From Elysia chlorotica (Eukaryota; Mollusca; Gastropoda; Plakobranchidae): a stretch of 64,000 nucleotides of DNA. The number at the start of each line of letters is the position of its first letter. Within the stretch, counting starts at the first letter, position 1. Shown one piece after another: positions 49,311 through 61,621 of this stretch. The position numbers and the translations under genes were made by a program. Below the pieces are notes generated by a model. It was not told where the DNA came from, did not search any database, and saw nothing but the letters and a program-made list of their open reading frames with translations. Location of the stretch: assembly GCA_003991915.1 (NCBI GenBank), contig RQTK01000212.1:547425-611424 (forward strand). The letters run 5' to 3'.

Positions 49311-51701
49311 TATGTGACTCTCACTTGGTAAAAGATTTCAATATAGGTGTCAAAGATATTACATGCTTGAGGAATTGTCTTTTTCTACATAGTAAGCTTG
49401 ACATTTGCCGTTGTTCTGACAGGGTCATATTTATTCCGAGATGCAGGTCAATAATCGAAATCTGCAGTCAGAATTTCATTTTAAACAACCTTTTTCTAAA
49501 AAAAAATAATGGTGCAAGATGTTTGGCCTACTAAGCTTTTTTTTTAGATTTGTGCAATAGACTGTGTCAACTCGAACGCGAGAAAGGATCCACGATGGAG
49601 CAAAGCAATTGTGAACTTTGTTTAAAAAGGTGTAGCAAACATGCGTTGCGTTGAAGTGAAGTTGAGACAATGAGTTGTTTCAGAAATGAATTTGTGAACT
49701 TTTTACCTATAAAATCATTTTTGATGAGAAAATTACGAACATTTCTTGTCTTTCCCAGTTGAAATTTCGTTGGTGAGATTTTAATTCTAAGACATACACT
49801 TTGCATATCAATTTTGAACACATTTATGTTTACCTGTTTTGAAATTTGACATAAAGTTGTAAAAAAATCCCCTCCATATTACTCTTGCAAGTATTAATTC
49901 ACACAGCAAAATACTGGGTAACATAATCATCTTGCTTTGACTAGATTTTTTCTCTCAGTAATAAAATTATATGCATAAAAGCGCCTAAGTTTATGTAATG
50001 ACAGGTTTAGCACAGATAACAGCTACGGGACTATGGGAGGAATGTGAGAGGAAGGAACGTAACATTTACAGAGATTCACAATCCTGACTTTGCAGCACAT
50101 GGCATGGCAATACAAACAAGACTTTCAGAACACATACATCTTAACACACATGCATAAAAAAAGATAAAACCTTCAACATGAGCAAAAATGAACCACACAT
50201 TAAAATCATCCTAACCATAGAAGAATTCCAATACAATACATAAGTTCAATTATATCAAACCATCCTAAAGATGTCATTAATCTAATGTACATTAAGATCA
50301 AGTAACAGCAAATTGGCAGCAGATCTCGTCTTACATCAGATAAGTCAGTAAAATTTAACAGGTTTAGAACTACGGAGAGTGGCGAAAATCTGCACCAAAC
50401 CATGAAAAGAGAGGACAGGTACTATCTCCGGGTAACCCCAGAGAGTCAGTTTACATTTGGCACATAGGCAGGTCTGCAGGTCTAGAATCATTTCCACGAG
50501 AGATGTAGGGAAGAAAGGGAATATGTGTGAATATGATAGATTGCACAAAAAACAAAACAAAAAATACCACCAAAAAAATATTTGAATTTGACAAAGTGAA
50601 TTTAAGATGAGCCATAAATATTCAGGACATCAATGCAATTGTACAAACAAGATGGGTACAAAAATTCAGATCTGTAGTAAAAGTTATAGAAAACATTAAA
50701 ACAGAAAAATATGTGAATACTGAGCAATTCACAGTCAACCTACAGGACACTTCATTTCTAAAAAAAAAAAAAAAGAAGAAGCAGGACGAAGCCGTAAGTA
50801 AAAGCCACAGAAACGCACAATATGATGGGACACACTTGTTCATTCTCATCTACTGAAAATGAACCTACATAAAAATAAAACATGAATTTGATTAACAAGA
50901 TTTGCTGGACAAAAATTGAAGCATAAGTTTAAATTTTATGACAAAGGTTTATTTTAAACAATTCAACTAATGTATACCAGAAGGGAAACCCTTTGCAGCT
51001 TAAACCACGCTAAGGTCAGGTAGTTGGCACTTAAACTCAGACCTAAGTAATCCATTTTCGCTGAGAGTTGTAAAAAAGAAAATCAATGTCACATTTAAAG
51101 TTCTTACACAAATTACACCCGTCTTTATCTACCAATTGTTCTAGAATTATCATTTCTTGGCACATCCACATTTCAATACCAGCACCATAGAAAGTTTTGA
51201 TTTCTGCTAATGTGTTTAATCCCAACATGAACATTAAAAAACAAAAAAACCCTCCACTTATCTTTCAATATGGAAAAGTCCAGTTAGTGGTTGTTTCAGG
51301 TTACCTTTTGTTGATAGTTTACAGACGATTGATTAAAGGCCAAATCTAGAAGTATAACTTATATACTTTAATTAGCAAACTTTCTATTGTTATGCAAAGA
51401 GTATTCACAACACTTAAAATCATCAACGGTGGTGACCAGATATTGAGCTTTGAGAACCATCAAGGATCAATCACAACTACCTCCCTATTTCTTTATATAT
51501 AAAAGTAATAGAAGGGGGCCATAATTCAAAATAATATAGAATATGTGTCAGGTGTCAGCTCTGATCAACTAAAATACATAAAAGTTATACATTGTTTATT
51601 GTCTGTAATAAAATAATGCTGCTATACAGCAGTCTGGTATCAATACACTAGCAATTGAAGACCAGTTCTTTAATATTGACTATTGGAGTGATCTTATCAA
51701 C
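49311..51701. other. intergenic, no gene recognised
   Basis: AT-rich with poly-A tracts. It includes the word near 49,831 shared with about 5,502. Confidence 0.4.
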
Positions 51702-52314
51702 CTTGGACACTTAAACTGTTTCACTATCATAGTAACAAATCGTGTGATGGTATAATGATTGGCAGTGGAAAACTGATGTCATTCCTCAGTTATGATAGTA
51801 GAAAATCAAATTTGCTTTACTGTATCAAACTGAACAATATATATATATATATTTCAAAACATTCCGAACATGGAAAGTTCACTCAATTCCAGAGCTTATG
51901 AACAAGGCAAATTATTAAACACTGTTATTTGTGAGATTGCTCTCTCTAAATGGTTCATCTTCTTAACAATTTTCAAAGGGTTTAAAAACTCAACATGTCC
52001 ATGGTTCGTTCAATATTTTTTTTCTATGTGTTACTATTCTAAAGTAGCAATATGTTGTCTTGATAGATGGAGGTTAGTTAAATTTATATAAATGGCAATG
52101 TCTTGTTCATAAGCTCTGGAATTGAGTGAACTTTCCATGTTCGGAATGTTTTGAAATATATATATATATATTGTTCAGTTTGATACAGTAAAGCAAATTT
52201 GATTTTCTACTATCATAACTGAGGAAGCCAGAGATGACATCAGTTTTCCACTGCCAATCATTATACCATCACACGATTTGTGACTATGATAGTGAAACAG
52301 TTTAATTGTCCAAG
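51702..52314. mobile_element. foldback element copy 1 (A-B-A', ~205-bp inverted arms)
   Basis: Left arm A (51,702-51,906) and right arm A' (52,102-52,314) are near-perfect reverse complements, from CCTTGGACACTTAAACTG to GAGCTTATGAACAAG. They enclose a 195-bp centre B (51,907-52,101). There is no coding potential. The long inverted arms with a short centre fit a foldback or long-TIR MITE class. Each arm has an internal (AT)n run. Confidence 0.85.
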
Positions 52315-52318
52315 TTTG

Positions 52319-52687
52319 AATCGTGTGATGGTATAATGATTGGCAGTGGAAAACTGATGTCATTCCTCAGTTATGATAGTAGAAAATCAAATTTGCTTTC
52401 CTGTATCAAACTGAACAATATAATTATATATATATATATTTCAAAACATTCCGAACATGGAAAGTTCACTCAATTCCAGAGCTTATGAACAAGACATTGC
52501 CATTTATATAAATTTAACTAACCTCCATCTATCAAGACAACATATTGCTACTTTAGAATAGTAACACATTGAAAAAAAATATTGAACGAACCATGGACAT
52601 GTTGAGTTTAAACCCTTTGAAAATTGTTGAGAAGATGAACCATTTAGAGAGAGCAATCTCACAAATAACAGTGTTTAATAATTTGCC
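52319..52687. mobile_element. foldback element copy 2, inverted and truncated (A-B')
   Basis: Arm A recurs at 52,319-52,493, lacking its first ~30 bases. It is followed by B' (52,494-52,687), the reverse complement of centre B. The final A' arm is absent. Hence 51,907-52,280 and 52,319-52,687 form a second, larger inverted repeat of about 370 bp around a loop of about 38 bases. Confidence 0.85.
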
Positions 52688-53482
52688 CAATATATTGACA
52701 CTTTCTTGAATACTATCAATTTAAAGCTGCATTTCCTTCTGTGAAATGGATTGAAGGTTGATGCATTAATATGTGTTGGACCTTATTGTAAATATGACAC
52801 AAAGTTTTGATTATTTGTCATTAGAAGAATCCTTCCGGCTGCTCATCAAGTTTGACAAATTTCACACCGGTACTTGCGTAGATTTGTTTCAAATACTTCC
52901 TCCACAACCCCCACACACACACAAATTAAAATTAAAAATCATAATCATTACGCAACAGATATGTATCTTTTGATTTTGCCAAATTGAGCCATTGGAATTT
53001 AAAACTAACCTTTGTACCACAAAAAAATGCCTTGAAAAGGATGGTAGGTTGAGTTTCTATACATACCATTAAGCAAAAGCGACTGTTTTGTAAGTAATAT
53101 ACGATTTCCACATCACTTCTGTGGTAGAAAAATGTGTGACATATATATAAAATGATATAAAGAGCAACTCTTTATGTTATATGTAAAAAGGATATTTGGC
53201 TCCGAAAATAGCAATAGGAAAGCCAATCAAAAAGCCATTAGTCTCTCAATTTGACAGCTTAAAATTAAATAAGAAAATGATCTTCTAGTTTAGCATGTTT
53301 TCCAACCTAATCATCCATAAGCTTAAAATTCTTTTCTTGTGGAATTCTTTGTGTCCTACTGACAAACTCTCCATAGTATGCTGCAGAAACTTTATCCTCT
53401 CCAGCTAGGTATCTTAACCTTTCAAGACCAAGTTAACTTTAAACCTGTGCTGGTTTTCTGGGTTGTGTAACTCAGCAGGCAC
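52688..53482 (-). other. probable 3' UTR and downstream flank of TRIC gene B
   Basis: Non-coding sequence after the gene B stop, read on the minus strand. No canonical AATAAA was seen on the minus strand before the foldback element, so the 3' end is undefined. Confidence 0.4.
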
Positions 53483-56400
53483 TTATTCCTTCTTCTTGTC
53501 CTCCTTTGACTTGATCACCTCAGCCCTGGGATCTTTGGTTTCGTCCTCCTCTGCGGGTTTCTTCACCGTGGCACGTCGCAGTGCATCCCACATGCCCCCC
53601 ATGAAGACTGCACAGAACAGATTCTCCAGGGGAGCGAACGGGTCGTGGATTCCCAGCACCACCGATGAGAGTTTGAAGTAGACAAAGAATAGCACCACTC
53701 CGAAATAGACCAGGGGATGGGGGATGTTGATCATGTTCAGCCGTTCGCACAGGAAGATCATGGAAGCCACCAGGCTGGCCTTCGTCACACTGGACATGCA
53801 AAACATTAAAATTGTTTTACTAGACTTGAAAACAATAACAAATTCTTTAAACCGCATAGGACTCTTTCAGTTAACCATATGACATAAAAAACACACACGC
53901 AAAATTATGTCCATATTCCATATCAAACAAGAATTCCAAAATATATAAGAAGGAGCCCGACATCCTACCCCAGCATTGCCAAGCTGCATTTTCTTAAAAC
54001 TTTTGCCTGTTTATAACATGGCTGCCACTCAAGTTCGAAGACTTTTACTGATAGGAGGCCGACAGCCCCCTGAAGCTAAGACATTTTGTAATTTTTGCTC
54101 CTAAATATGGCCCCCAAAGAAGTTTTAAGAGCAGGTGCACAGGCAAATTGCTTAACACTGTGGGGTCCTATTTCATTTTCATTATTTTTTTTAAAGTAGA
54201 CTTTAGTATATTGAAAAAAAAAAATGTAACTAACCAGACCTTTCTAAATGTTTTCTTCTTGGGGGAAAATGGCATCTAATGTATAGCATTAATATAAGTA
54301 GCCCTCTAGACTATTTTGAAAGACTAAAAAAGTCATGACATCACAGAAGGATAGAAAAGTGTCATCAAGAGTATGAGGGATTTTACAATATAGATGTAAT
54401 GTTGTGCTAGTAGCCTATACTAAACAGATAAGTCACACTAAAAAATCTACGTGTATTTTTTATTAGTACCTAAGAGTTGATCTCTCAAGCCTTGCAGATT
54501 ATTAATGCCTCAATAGATTATTACTGAAATCGTAGACCTATAAAGAAATTTTAAAGGTCCATGATTGATCTACACCCAGAAATGCAGTCTAGATCTAAAA
54601 TATAGATCTGATGCACACTAAATTTTGGACTTCAGAGAAGTTTTCACACAAAGCACCATCAGTCGATTGTGGATGAAAATTGTTTTTCTTTCATAAAAAA
54701 TTCAAGCTCACTGGGATCAAAATTTGTATCATTTTGTTTCCAAACTCACAAGTGTCAAAAACATTCCATTGAGATAACCATGCCATCTATTCGCCTTAGA
54801 TGAGTAGAAAACTGCAGATCGGATTGTTTAGAGGTATCCTCTTGTATTGACAAAGAGTGGCTAATCAGGTATTTCCTTTTGGTCGAAACTGTAGAGAAGT
54901 TACCAAGAAAATATGAAGTATCTTTAATATATTCTTATTACCGAATTTTCAGCCCTCTTGATATCTGAGGTTTGCCTTTTGGTTTCCTTTCCCCGATGGT
55001 TCCTCGCTTGCGCTCAGATAGAGTTAACATTAATTATTTTCTCACACATGGGTCCGATCGGGTAAAAACCATACCATTCAAAGAACTCCCCCGCGTCTTA
55101 AGTTGTGTTCTGTAACCCATTTATTTCGCTATCAGGTCAGATTGGATGACATGATGTTTCCATTTCAATAACCCTCAAAGGCTAATTCGGTGATTTGCGG
55201 ACTTTGAAGAAAAGGAGGAAAACGCGGAAAAAGTGATAAGAAAGATTATGATTATTGCCCACCTCTTAATCATTTTCAACGGAAATTTGATTGGAGTAAA
55301 AGTCTTCAGCAGTTTAAAATTTCATGGGAAATTGCGGGGGGGGGGTTTGGGTTGGTTTAACGTCTAACAGCCGAAAAACTGTCAGATCGCAAGACAGAAA
55401 ATGCCCCGGGCTATCCCCCGTCCACAGAAAAAAACATGGATCCGTGGATGAGTGTCGTTGAGTTGATTTAACGTCCAACATCAGCACTATATAAGCTATT
55501 TTGTGGATGGGTCCCAAGACTAACGTCTGACAATTTTATGTGCTGCCACATACGAGACAGGGCGGGGATGCCATGACTCCTGCCTCAGCTAGTCACATTA
55601 AACTGACACCGACCCAACCAGTAGGGAATGCAATCGCCTGGGCTCGAACCTGGACCTTTTGCGTCGGAAGCCGATGTTCTACCCCAGGACCACAGCGCCC
55701 CCCTATGGATGAGTGGCAGCCCTGCAATAGGTTCTAAGAGATCAAATTAATGTTTAATTGCTGCATTAGGGGAAAAAAATGTTTAACTTTTTTATTTTAT
55801 AAAGGCTAATTGGGCTACTGTGTAAGGCAACATTTTATTGCATATCAGAGAACACAAAAAATATTATACTGAAGAGCTAAAGTCATATGACACAGGAAAA
55901 ATCCTGCAACAAATGATGAGCAATTATCTATGCCTTAAGGTCTGTTGTGCAAGATATTTCATAGTTAGAGACAATATCAAACATGAAAGATAAAAAGGGC
56001 ATGATTTGTTTTTTAATATTTGACTAGTGTCGATTTTTTTGGAATAATCTGCAAAATAAAACGAAATCTGTTTAAATGTCAAATTTAAACCCTATGGTAG
56101 GCGTAGGAAATGACAAGAACAACAACAAAAATCTTACAAAGTGGGTTGAAGAATTTCGTTGTTGCCTGGGATCCAGATTCCCCTGATGAGCCTGTCCAAG
56201 TTTTTCATGACACCACTGCCGGCCCCTGAAACAAGCAAAACATGATGATATACAGATGACACCCTCCCTGAATATCTGTTATATATAATATTGATCATCC
56301 ATATCTATTCTAAGAAAATAAATAAAAACAGGACACCTTTTGTGACCATAAAAGAAATATAGATTGCATTTTTTTTAGTCCATAGAAGAATTTTTATCTC

Positions 56401-58620
56401 AAGTGATGGAAGGAACAAGTCTGAAATCTCATCAAGAGTAGCACAAGCAGAAATGAGATTCCAGCAAATGAAAGCAGTCTTAACAATTGAGTGCAGCTTC
56501 ATGCACACAAAAATAAAGCCCTTCTGTGCAATAATGAACCACTACTTGAGCATTGATGCAAGGCTTGAATAATCTCAGAAAGAAACTGGAGGCAGTTGAA
56601 ATTCTCAGATCTTGTGGACAGCAAAGAAGTCAACACAAAAATATCACTCATAAATACAGTGCATATATACCAAGAAACAATTTATGATGGAAAATCTTAA
56701 GACAATTAAAATGGTTGAAGGGACGCGCATCAGGCAAAACGAGAAAAGGCACTGACAAAATAGCTTATCAAAGGAACAATGATGGTGGCAATGAAAGAAG
56801 GATTGAGACATGTTCAGGAGCATGATTACCGAGACTGCAAAGATTAGCACTTGATGGATGGATATCGCAATCACCTTTTAGGTGACAAAAAACATCCAGT
56901 ACCAAGTAACACTCTTAATTCATCAGCTACAAGATAATAATTATGTGTGTGTCAGAACACACCAGGCACAGAATACAAGGCCTTTGACCTTGTCTCACCT
57001 TTGATGGTCCCCACAAGGACGATGATGATGTATGCACTTGGGTAAAGCTTTGCTGCCACCAAAACTCCATGGTAAATTTTGTGGGCACGTTGCGTCTCCT
57101 TCAATACAGATAGCGCCAGCTTGACAGGGAGGAATTTTGCCAGTTTGTACACCAGATCAAATGGAGCAAAATTCACCAGATACCTGTTGTCACATGACAA
57201 AGAATATGCATTAATGTTTTCAGTCTTTTCTTCCTCCATGTTTTGCTGACCAAAAATTTTATGTTTCCAATATGGCAAAAATTTATTTCTATGACCATTT
57301 TATGTATAAAAACTTTTTTCAAACACACTAAAGTTACGCCTCATTTTGCCCACAAGGTCTACATAATTCTCTACACAAGCAATGTTTAATTTAAATGGTT
57401 ACGGTGACATGTTTCTATTACAACATCACCTGCATACAATTGGTCCAGAATTACTACCTGAATATGATCCAAATTTATCTAACAGTCCAGAAATCTTTTA
57501 TTCTTAAATAATATCTAATTTAAAAACAGGCTTAGTACCTGATAAATCTAGGGATCATGAATTAGAGCAAACAGTTTTTTTTTTATACTTCTTACAAAGA
57601 TCATAAACTTCAAACCATTTAGAACATAAACCCTTAAATAAACTACTAGTGCTAATGAATTTGCACACACTTAAACTTATACATTTGTCAAGGAAAGAGT
57701 GTCAATATTTTGTAGAATATTCGTCAGATAAATTTTAAACCATCCCGAGAGTTACTGACCACACAACTGTGGCAGTGAGGATGCTCTGGTGATCTTTGAA
57801 TGGGGTGATGACGGGCTCGCCCAAGAGGAAGTTAGCAATGATGCTGCCAGCAAAACAAATGAGCATTGACGAGAGCCAGCTGGAGAGTGGGTGCTTGCGT
57901 GAGAATGGAACCGCATTGGTTCCGGGGCCTGAAAATTTGGACACAGAGGTTAATGAAGTAACAGTCATGAATTACAACTTAAATACAATCATTATTCTGC
58001 TTTGATATTGCCATAGCATGGCATGATGAAAAAAATTCTTTGAGTTTTCGTAGGGTGATATTAAGGTTTTATCTGCTTCTTTTGTACAATTCAGACATAA
58101 GGAAAAACATGACATGAAGTTGGATTTAGTGAAAACAGCTGTCCTAGGTGAGAAGTTTTACTGTTCTGAACACCTAGATCTAGCCTGATTCTAGATTTCT
58201 AGATACAGAATATAAATCTAGACTTGATTTTAACAAAATGACTGGAGGTCTAGGCCTAAATCTAGATCTAGAGATCTACCAGAAGTATACATACAGTTCT
58301 ATTAGTTTGTCAGCGTAAACCTAGATCTAAGTTTAATCTTGATTATGTTATCTTTAAAATGCGTTTGATTTTCTAGAACTGAATCTAAATTTCATGTAAA
58401 ATTAATGAGATGAAATCAAATATAGATCTAGATCTAAAGTTTTGGCGTTTTCCTATGACATTCAGATTTTGTCTGCATACCATAGTTCACCTTGCTGAGA
58501 GTGCGGCACATCGTCTCTCACGGCCATGCACATCAGGGTGTAATGCGCAATGTCGAAATAGGGATACATTTTCAACTTCGTCACCACTGTGGCGATGTCC
58601 AAGTATGTTTGAGGATCCAT
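53483..58620 (-). CDS. TMEM38: TMEM38/TRIC-type intracellular cation channel, canonical-like paralogue (gene B), five exons, 292 aa
   Basis: ER/SR monovalent-cation channel family. Exons in transcription order: 58620-58491, 57928-57760, 57183-56999, 56225-56138, 53789-53483 (stop TAA). All are GT-AG with phases 1, 2, 1, 2, as in gene A, and exons 3 and 4 have the same lengths as in gene A (185 and 88 nt). The ATG chosen starts MDPQTYLDI; the frame opens further upstream without an ATG. Family hallmarks are MYPYFDIAHY (residues 29-38), HPLSSW, NFAPFDLVYKL, KETQRAHKI (128-136, the KExxRxxK lipid-contact motif), GAGSG (162-166) with NLDRLIRGIW, and a charged lysine/glutamate tail ending KEDKKKE, as in vertebrate TRICs. 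No broken motif was seen. An acceptor-like TTTTCAG ends at 58,654, so a non-coding 5' exon is likely. A large last intron (2.3 kb) contains SINEs. Confidence 0.94.
54000..55340. other. unique part of the large last intron of TRIC gene B
   Basis: Intronic, AT-rich, no nested gene recognised on either strand. Confidence 0.5.
55345..55420 (-). repeat. SINE tail fragment in TRIC gene B intron
   Basis: GGGTTGGTTTAACGTCTAAC and ACTGTCAGATCGCAAGAC are the tail and distal body motifs of the SINE family. The rest is missing. Confidence 0.5.
55455..55705 (-). repeat. tRNA-derived SINE, most complete copy
   Basis: Backwards on the plus strand. Tail GTTGAGTTGATTTAACGTCC, then GTCCCAAGACTAACGTCTG, CATGACTCCTGCCTCAGC, CTGACACCGACCCAACCAG, then a tRNA-like head. 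In sense orientation the head has GTGGTCCTGGGGTAGAACA (A box) and GGTTCGAGCCC (B box). It serves as the reference for the other copies. It has the same orientation as the host gene. Confidence 0.88.
58140..58450. other. CTAGATC-rich patch in intron 1 of TRIC gene B
   Basis: Overlapping CTAGAT, AGATCT and TCTAGA words occur many times in about 300 bases, as in the 27.1-27.8 kb patch. Probably a degenerate simple or interspersed repeat. Confidence 0.45.
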
Positions 58621-58860
58621 CTTCAAAAATATTTCTGAAGGATATGTAAACACCTGAAAATTTCGAAAGTTTTCTGGATCAGGCTTAGCCTACCCAATTA
58701 TGGTCTTGTTGCTCTGTGCCTACTCTGACCCCGATGAACTGCTTATCACCTCCGGGTCACACTTGCATACAATAATTGTTCTTTCCTTCAAAAGAGAGCG
58801 ATCTACTGATAGCAATCTGTGTATGAGCAAAGTATAATTCTACAGTCTTTGGTATGAGAG

Positions 58861-59675
58861 AGATAGAGAACGTTTGTCACAGTAATAGAAGCAGGATGAT
58901 AAATACATTTATGCTGAAATATTCAAATTTTGTTTTTCAAATTTTCATTTGTGCGCGCTACCAGCGGGCATGTATTGATCCAGATACCTAACCCAGCCAG
59001 ACTCTAGCCTCGCGTGAACATGTGAAGAGCGGCCAGCTACCTTTGATCATAGCATGCATCACAGGTGTTGGTCTACAAGTATACAGCCTACCATAACAAT
59101 GGTTGTCACTTACTGAATGACTGTTCGTTTTGTCGATATTTTGGTTCACGACTGCCAAGGTCTACCTCACTAACATCAGCGGCGACTGTAGCCGCGCGTC
59201 TCTTTATTTAATAAACAACAAATAATCAGAGCATTTTTGCCAGAACTGTCAGTAATTCGTTTTGACAAAAAGGCTAATAAGTCGTATTATTACCATGTTT
59301 AGTAAATCAAAAGGCAAAAGTGCGAGCCTTAGCCGTAATCTGAGGATGACCATGGATGTGAATAATTTTGTCCTGTATAAAAAGTATACAGTTCTATTGG
59401 GGTAACACCGAAAAGTCGCGGGAAGTCCACTCAAGGGTAGACCGTTTTCTTAGCTACGCAGAATCTGCTGTTCTATCCTTGCTCTGACCGATTCGTGTTT
59501 TTTTTCTCCGTATGGTTGGGTTGGGTTAGTTTAGTTTAAGCCTCTTGATTCACTGTGGAACATAGGCTTACCACGCTAGCTTCTAAGGTATGGTACCACG
59601 TTAGCTTCTAAGGTAGAATACTACGCTAGCTCCTAATGTATGATGCCACGCTAGCTTCTAAGGTAGGATACCACG
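58861..59675. repeat. ~0.81-kb duplication, copy 1, immediately upstream of TRIC gene B
   Basis: Homologous to 60,262-61,070 at an offset of about 1,395 bases. Shared landmarks are GAGAACGTTTGTCACAGTAA, AGAGCGGCCAGCTAC, TCAGCGGCGACTGTAG, GAGGATGACCATGGATGTG and TCGCGGGAAGTCCACTCAAG. Small indels separate the copies. It starts about 240 bases upstream of the start codon, so it probably contains the promoter or 5' UTR of gene B (inference). It ends in about four units of the 25-bp minisatellite (59,571-59,675). Confidence 0.85.
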
Positions 59676-60261
59676 TGTAACAGATTTGCTGGTGAGGTGG
59701 TAATCTGTTAGGCTCTGTTTGTCTAGGGGTATTAAAAATATTCACAGCCAATCACACGACTCGTCCATAGAAAATAAATCCGAAGTCCGCAAGTAACAAT
59801 TTCAAACTGTTTAATCCAACAAAAGGGCTATACTCTACAATGTTTGTAGGACGGCTGAATAGTACAATTACTAGACTCTGGAAAACAATGTTGACTCATG
59901 AAATGTTGACTCTTGGAATGTTGACTCTCTTCCTAAATCTAATTAAGATTCTTATTTATACAAAATTTCGTCGAATCATCCAGAACAAGAATTACGTAAA
60001 TAATAAGAGAATATTCTCGGTACACCTCTTTAGCAGTTAACAACCAATCAGAGCAAAGGTAAACAAGAGGTGACGAGGTGATTACTATTCTAGAACTAGC
60101 CGGAGGTTTCGAGAAGGGCTGTGTTCAGTAAGCAAAACTCACAACTAAATTCTTAGGCTTGAAATACAATCGTTATGCAACCAAACAAGATAATGTACAT
60201 ACATCTAGTCAATCCGCTACCCAAAAGTTACGCACCTAAAAAGGGTGAGGAAATGAATAGA
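59676..60261. other. spacer between the two duplication copies
   Basis: About 585 bases with no counterpart in the flanking copies. It contains ATGTTGACTC three times near 59,890-59,925 and TAACAGATTTGC/GGTAATCTGTTA, a short inverted pair, at about 59,677-59,710. Possibly an insertion that split a longer minisatellite. Confidence 0.45.
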
Positions 60262-60957
60262 AGAGAACGTTTGTCACAGTAATAGAAGCAGTATGGTTAA
60301 TACATTTATGCTTAATTATTCAAATTTTATTTTTCAAATTTTCATTCGCATGTATTGATTCAGTTACCTAGCCCAGCCGGACTCTAGCCTCGCGTGAACA
60401 CGTGAAGAGCGGCCAGCTACGTTTGATCATAATTATCATCACAGGTATTGGTCTACAAGTATACAGCCTACCAGAACATGGATGTCAATGGCTCACTTAC
60501 TGAATGACTGTTCGTTTTGTCGAGATTTTGGTTCACGACTGCCAAGGTCTACCTCACTAAAATCAGCGGCGACTGTAGGTAGCCGCGCGTCTTTATTTAA
60601 TAAACATTTTTGCCAGAACTGTCAGTACCGGTAATTCATTTTGACAAAAAGGCCAATTAGTCGTATTATTATCACGTTTAGTAATTCAAAAGGCAAAAGT
60701 GCGAGCCTTAGGCCTTAGCCGTAATCTGAGGATGACCATGGATGTGCATAGTTCTGTGCTGTATAAAAGGTATAAAGCTCTATTGGGGTAACACCGAAAA
60801 GTCGCGGGAAGTCCACTCAAGGGTAGACCGTTTTCTTAGCTACGCAGAATCTGCTGTTCTATCCTTGCTCTGACCGATTCGTGTTTTTTTTTCTCCGTAT
60901 GGTTGGGTTGGGTTAGTTTAGTTTAAGCCTCTTGATTCACTGTGGAACATAGGCTTA
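60262..60957. repeat. ~0.81-kb duplication, copy 2
   Basis: Second copy of the region upstream of TRIC gene B, lacking the GTGCGCGCTACCAGCGGG block and a few shorter stretches present in copy 1, and with small insertions of its own. It runs into the long minisatellite array. Confidence 0.85.
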
Positions 60958-61410
60958 CCACGCTAGCTTCTAAGGTATGGTACCACGTTAGCTTCTAAGG
61001 TAGAATACTACGCTAGCTCCTAATGTATGGTGCCACGCTAGCTTCTAAGGTAGGATACCACGCTAGCTTCTAAGGTAGGATACTACGCTAGCTTCTAAGG
61101 TAGGATACCACGCTAGCTTCTAAGGTAGGATACTACGCTAGCTTCTAAGGTAGGATACCACGCTAGCTTCTAAGGTAGGATACCACGCTAGCTTCTAAGG
61201 TAGGATACCACGCTAGCTTCTAAGGTAGGATACCACGCTAGCTTCTAAGGTAGGATACCACGCTAGCTTCTAAGGTAGGATACCACGCTAGCTTCTAATG
61301 TATGATACCACGTTAGCTTCTACGGTAGGGTGCCACGTTAGCTTCTTAGGTAAGATACCACGTTAGCTTCTACGGTAGGGTGTCACGTTAGCTTCTAAGG
61401 TAAGATACCA
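60958..61410. repeat. 25-bp minisatellite, ~18 units
   Basis: Unit CCACGCTAGCTTCTAAGG followed by TAGGATA, about 18 copies over 453 bases. Interior units are nearly identical and edge units diverged (GTTAGC, CTAATGTATG variants), the pattern expected of unequal exchange. Each typical unit contains the palindrome GCTAGC. The short array at 59,571-59,675 has the same first four variant units. Confidence 0.92.
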
Positions 61411-61411
61411 G

Positions 61412-61489
<78 letters not shown>

Positions 61490-61490
61490 C
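61411..61490. repeat. (TCA)n microsatellite
   Basis: A pure ATC/TCA triplet array directly abutting the minisatellite, degenerating to 61,520. Confidence 0.95.
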
Positions 61491-61584
61491 CAATACCATC
61501 ATCATAATCATCACCATCGCTGTCGCCAATGCTATCATCATCCTGAGCATGCAGGAATGCAATTGCAACCCGCTAATGAGAAGA

Positions 61585-61589
<5 letters not shown>

Positions 61590-61618
<29 letters not shown>
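61590..61618. repeat. (CA)n microsatellite
   Basis: CA dinucleotide run of about 29 bases. Confidence 0.95.

Positions 61619-61621
<3 letters not shown>

Noticed and set aside
58462..58653. Start of TRIC gene B at 58,653
   Set aside because: The codon there is GTG. The first ATG in frame is at 58,620 and fits TRIC N-termini. The 58,654 AG looks like an acceptor for a 5' UTR exon.
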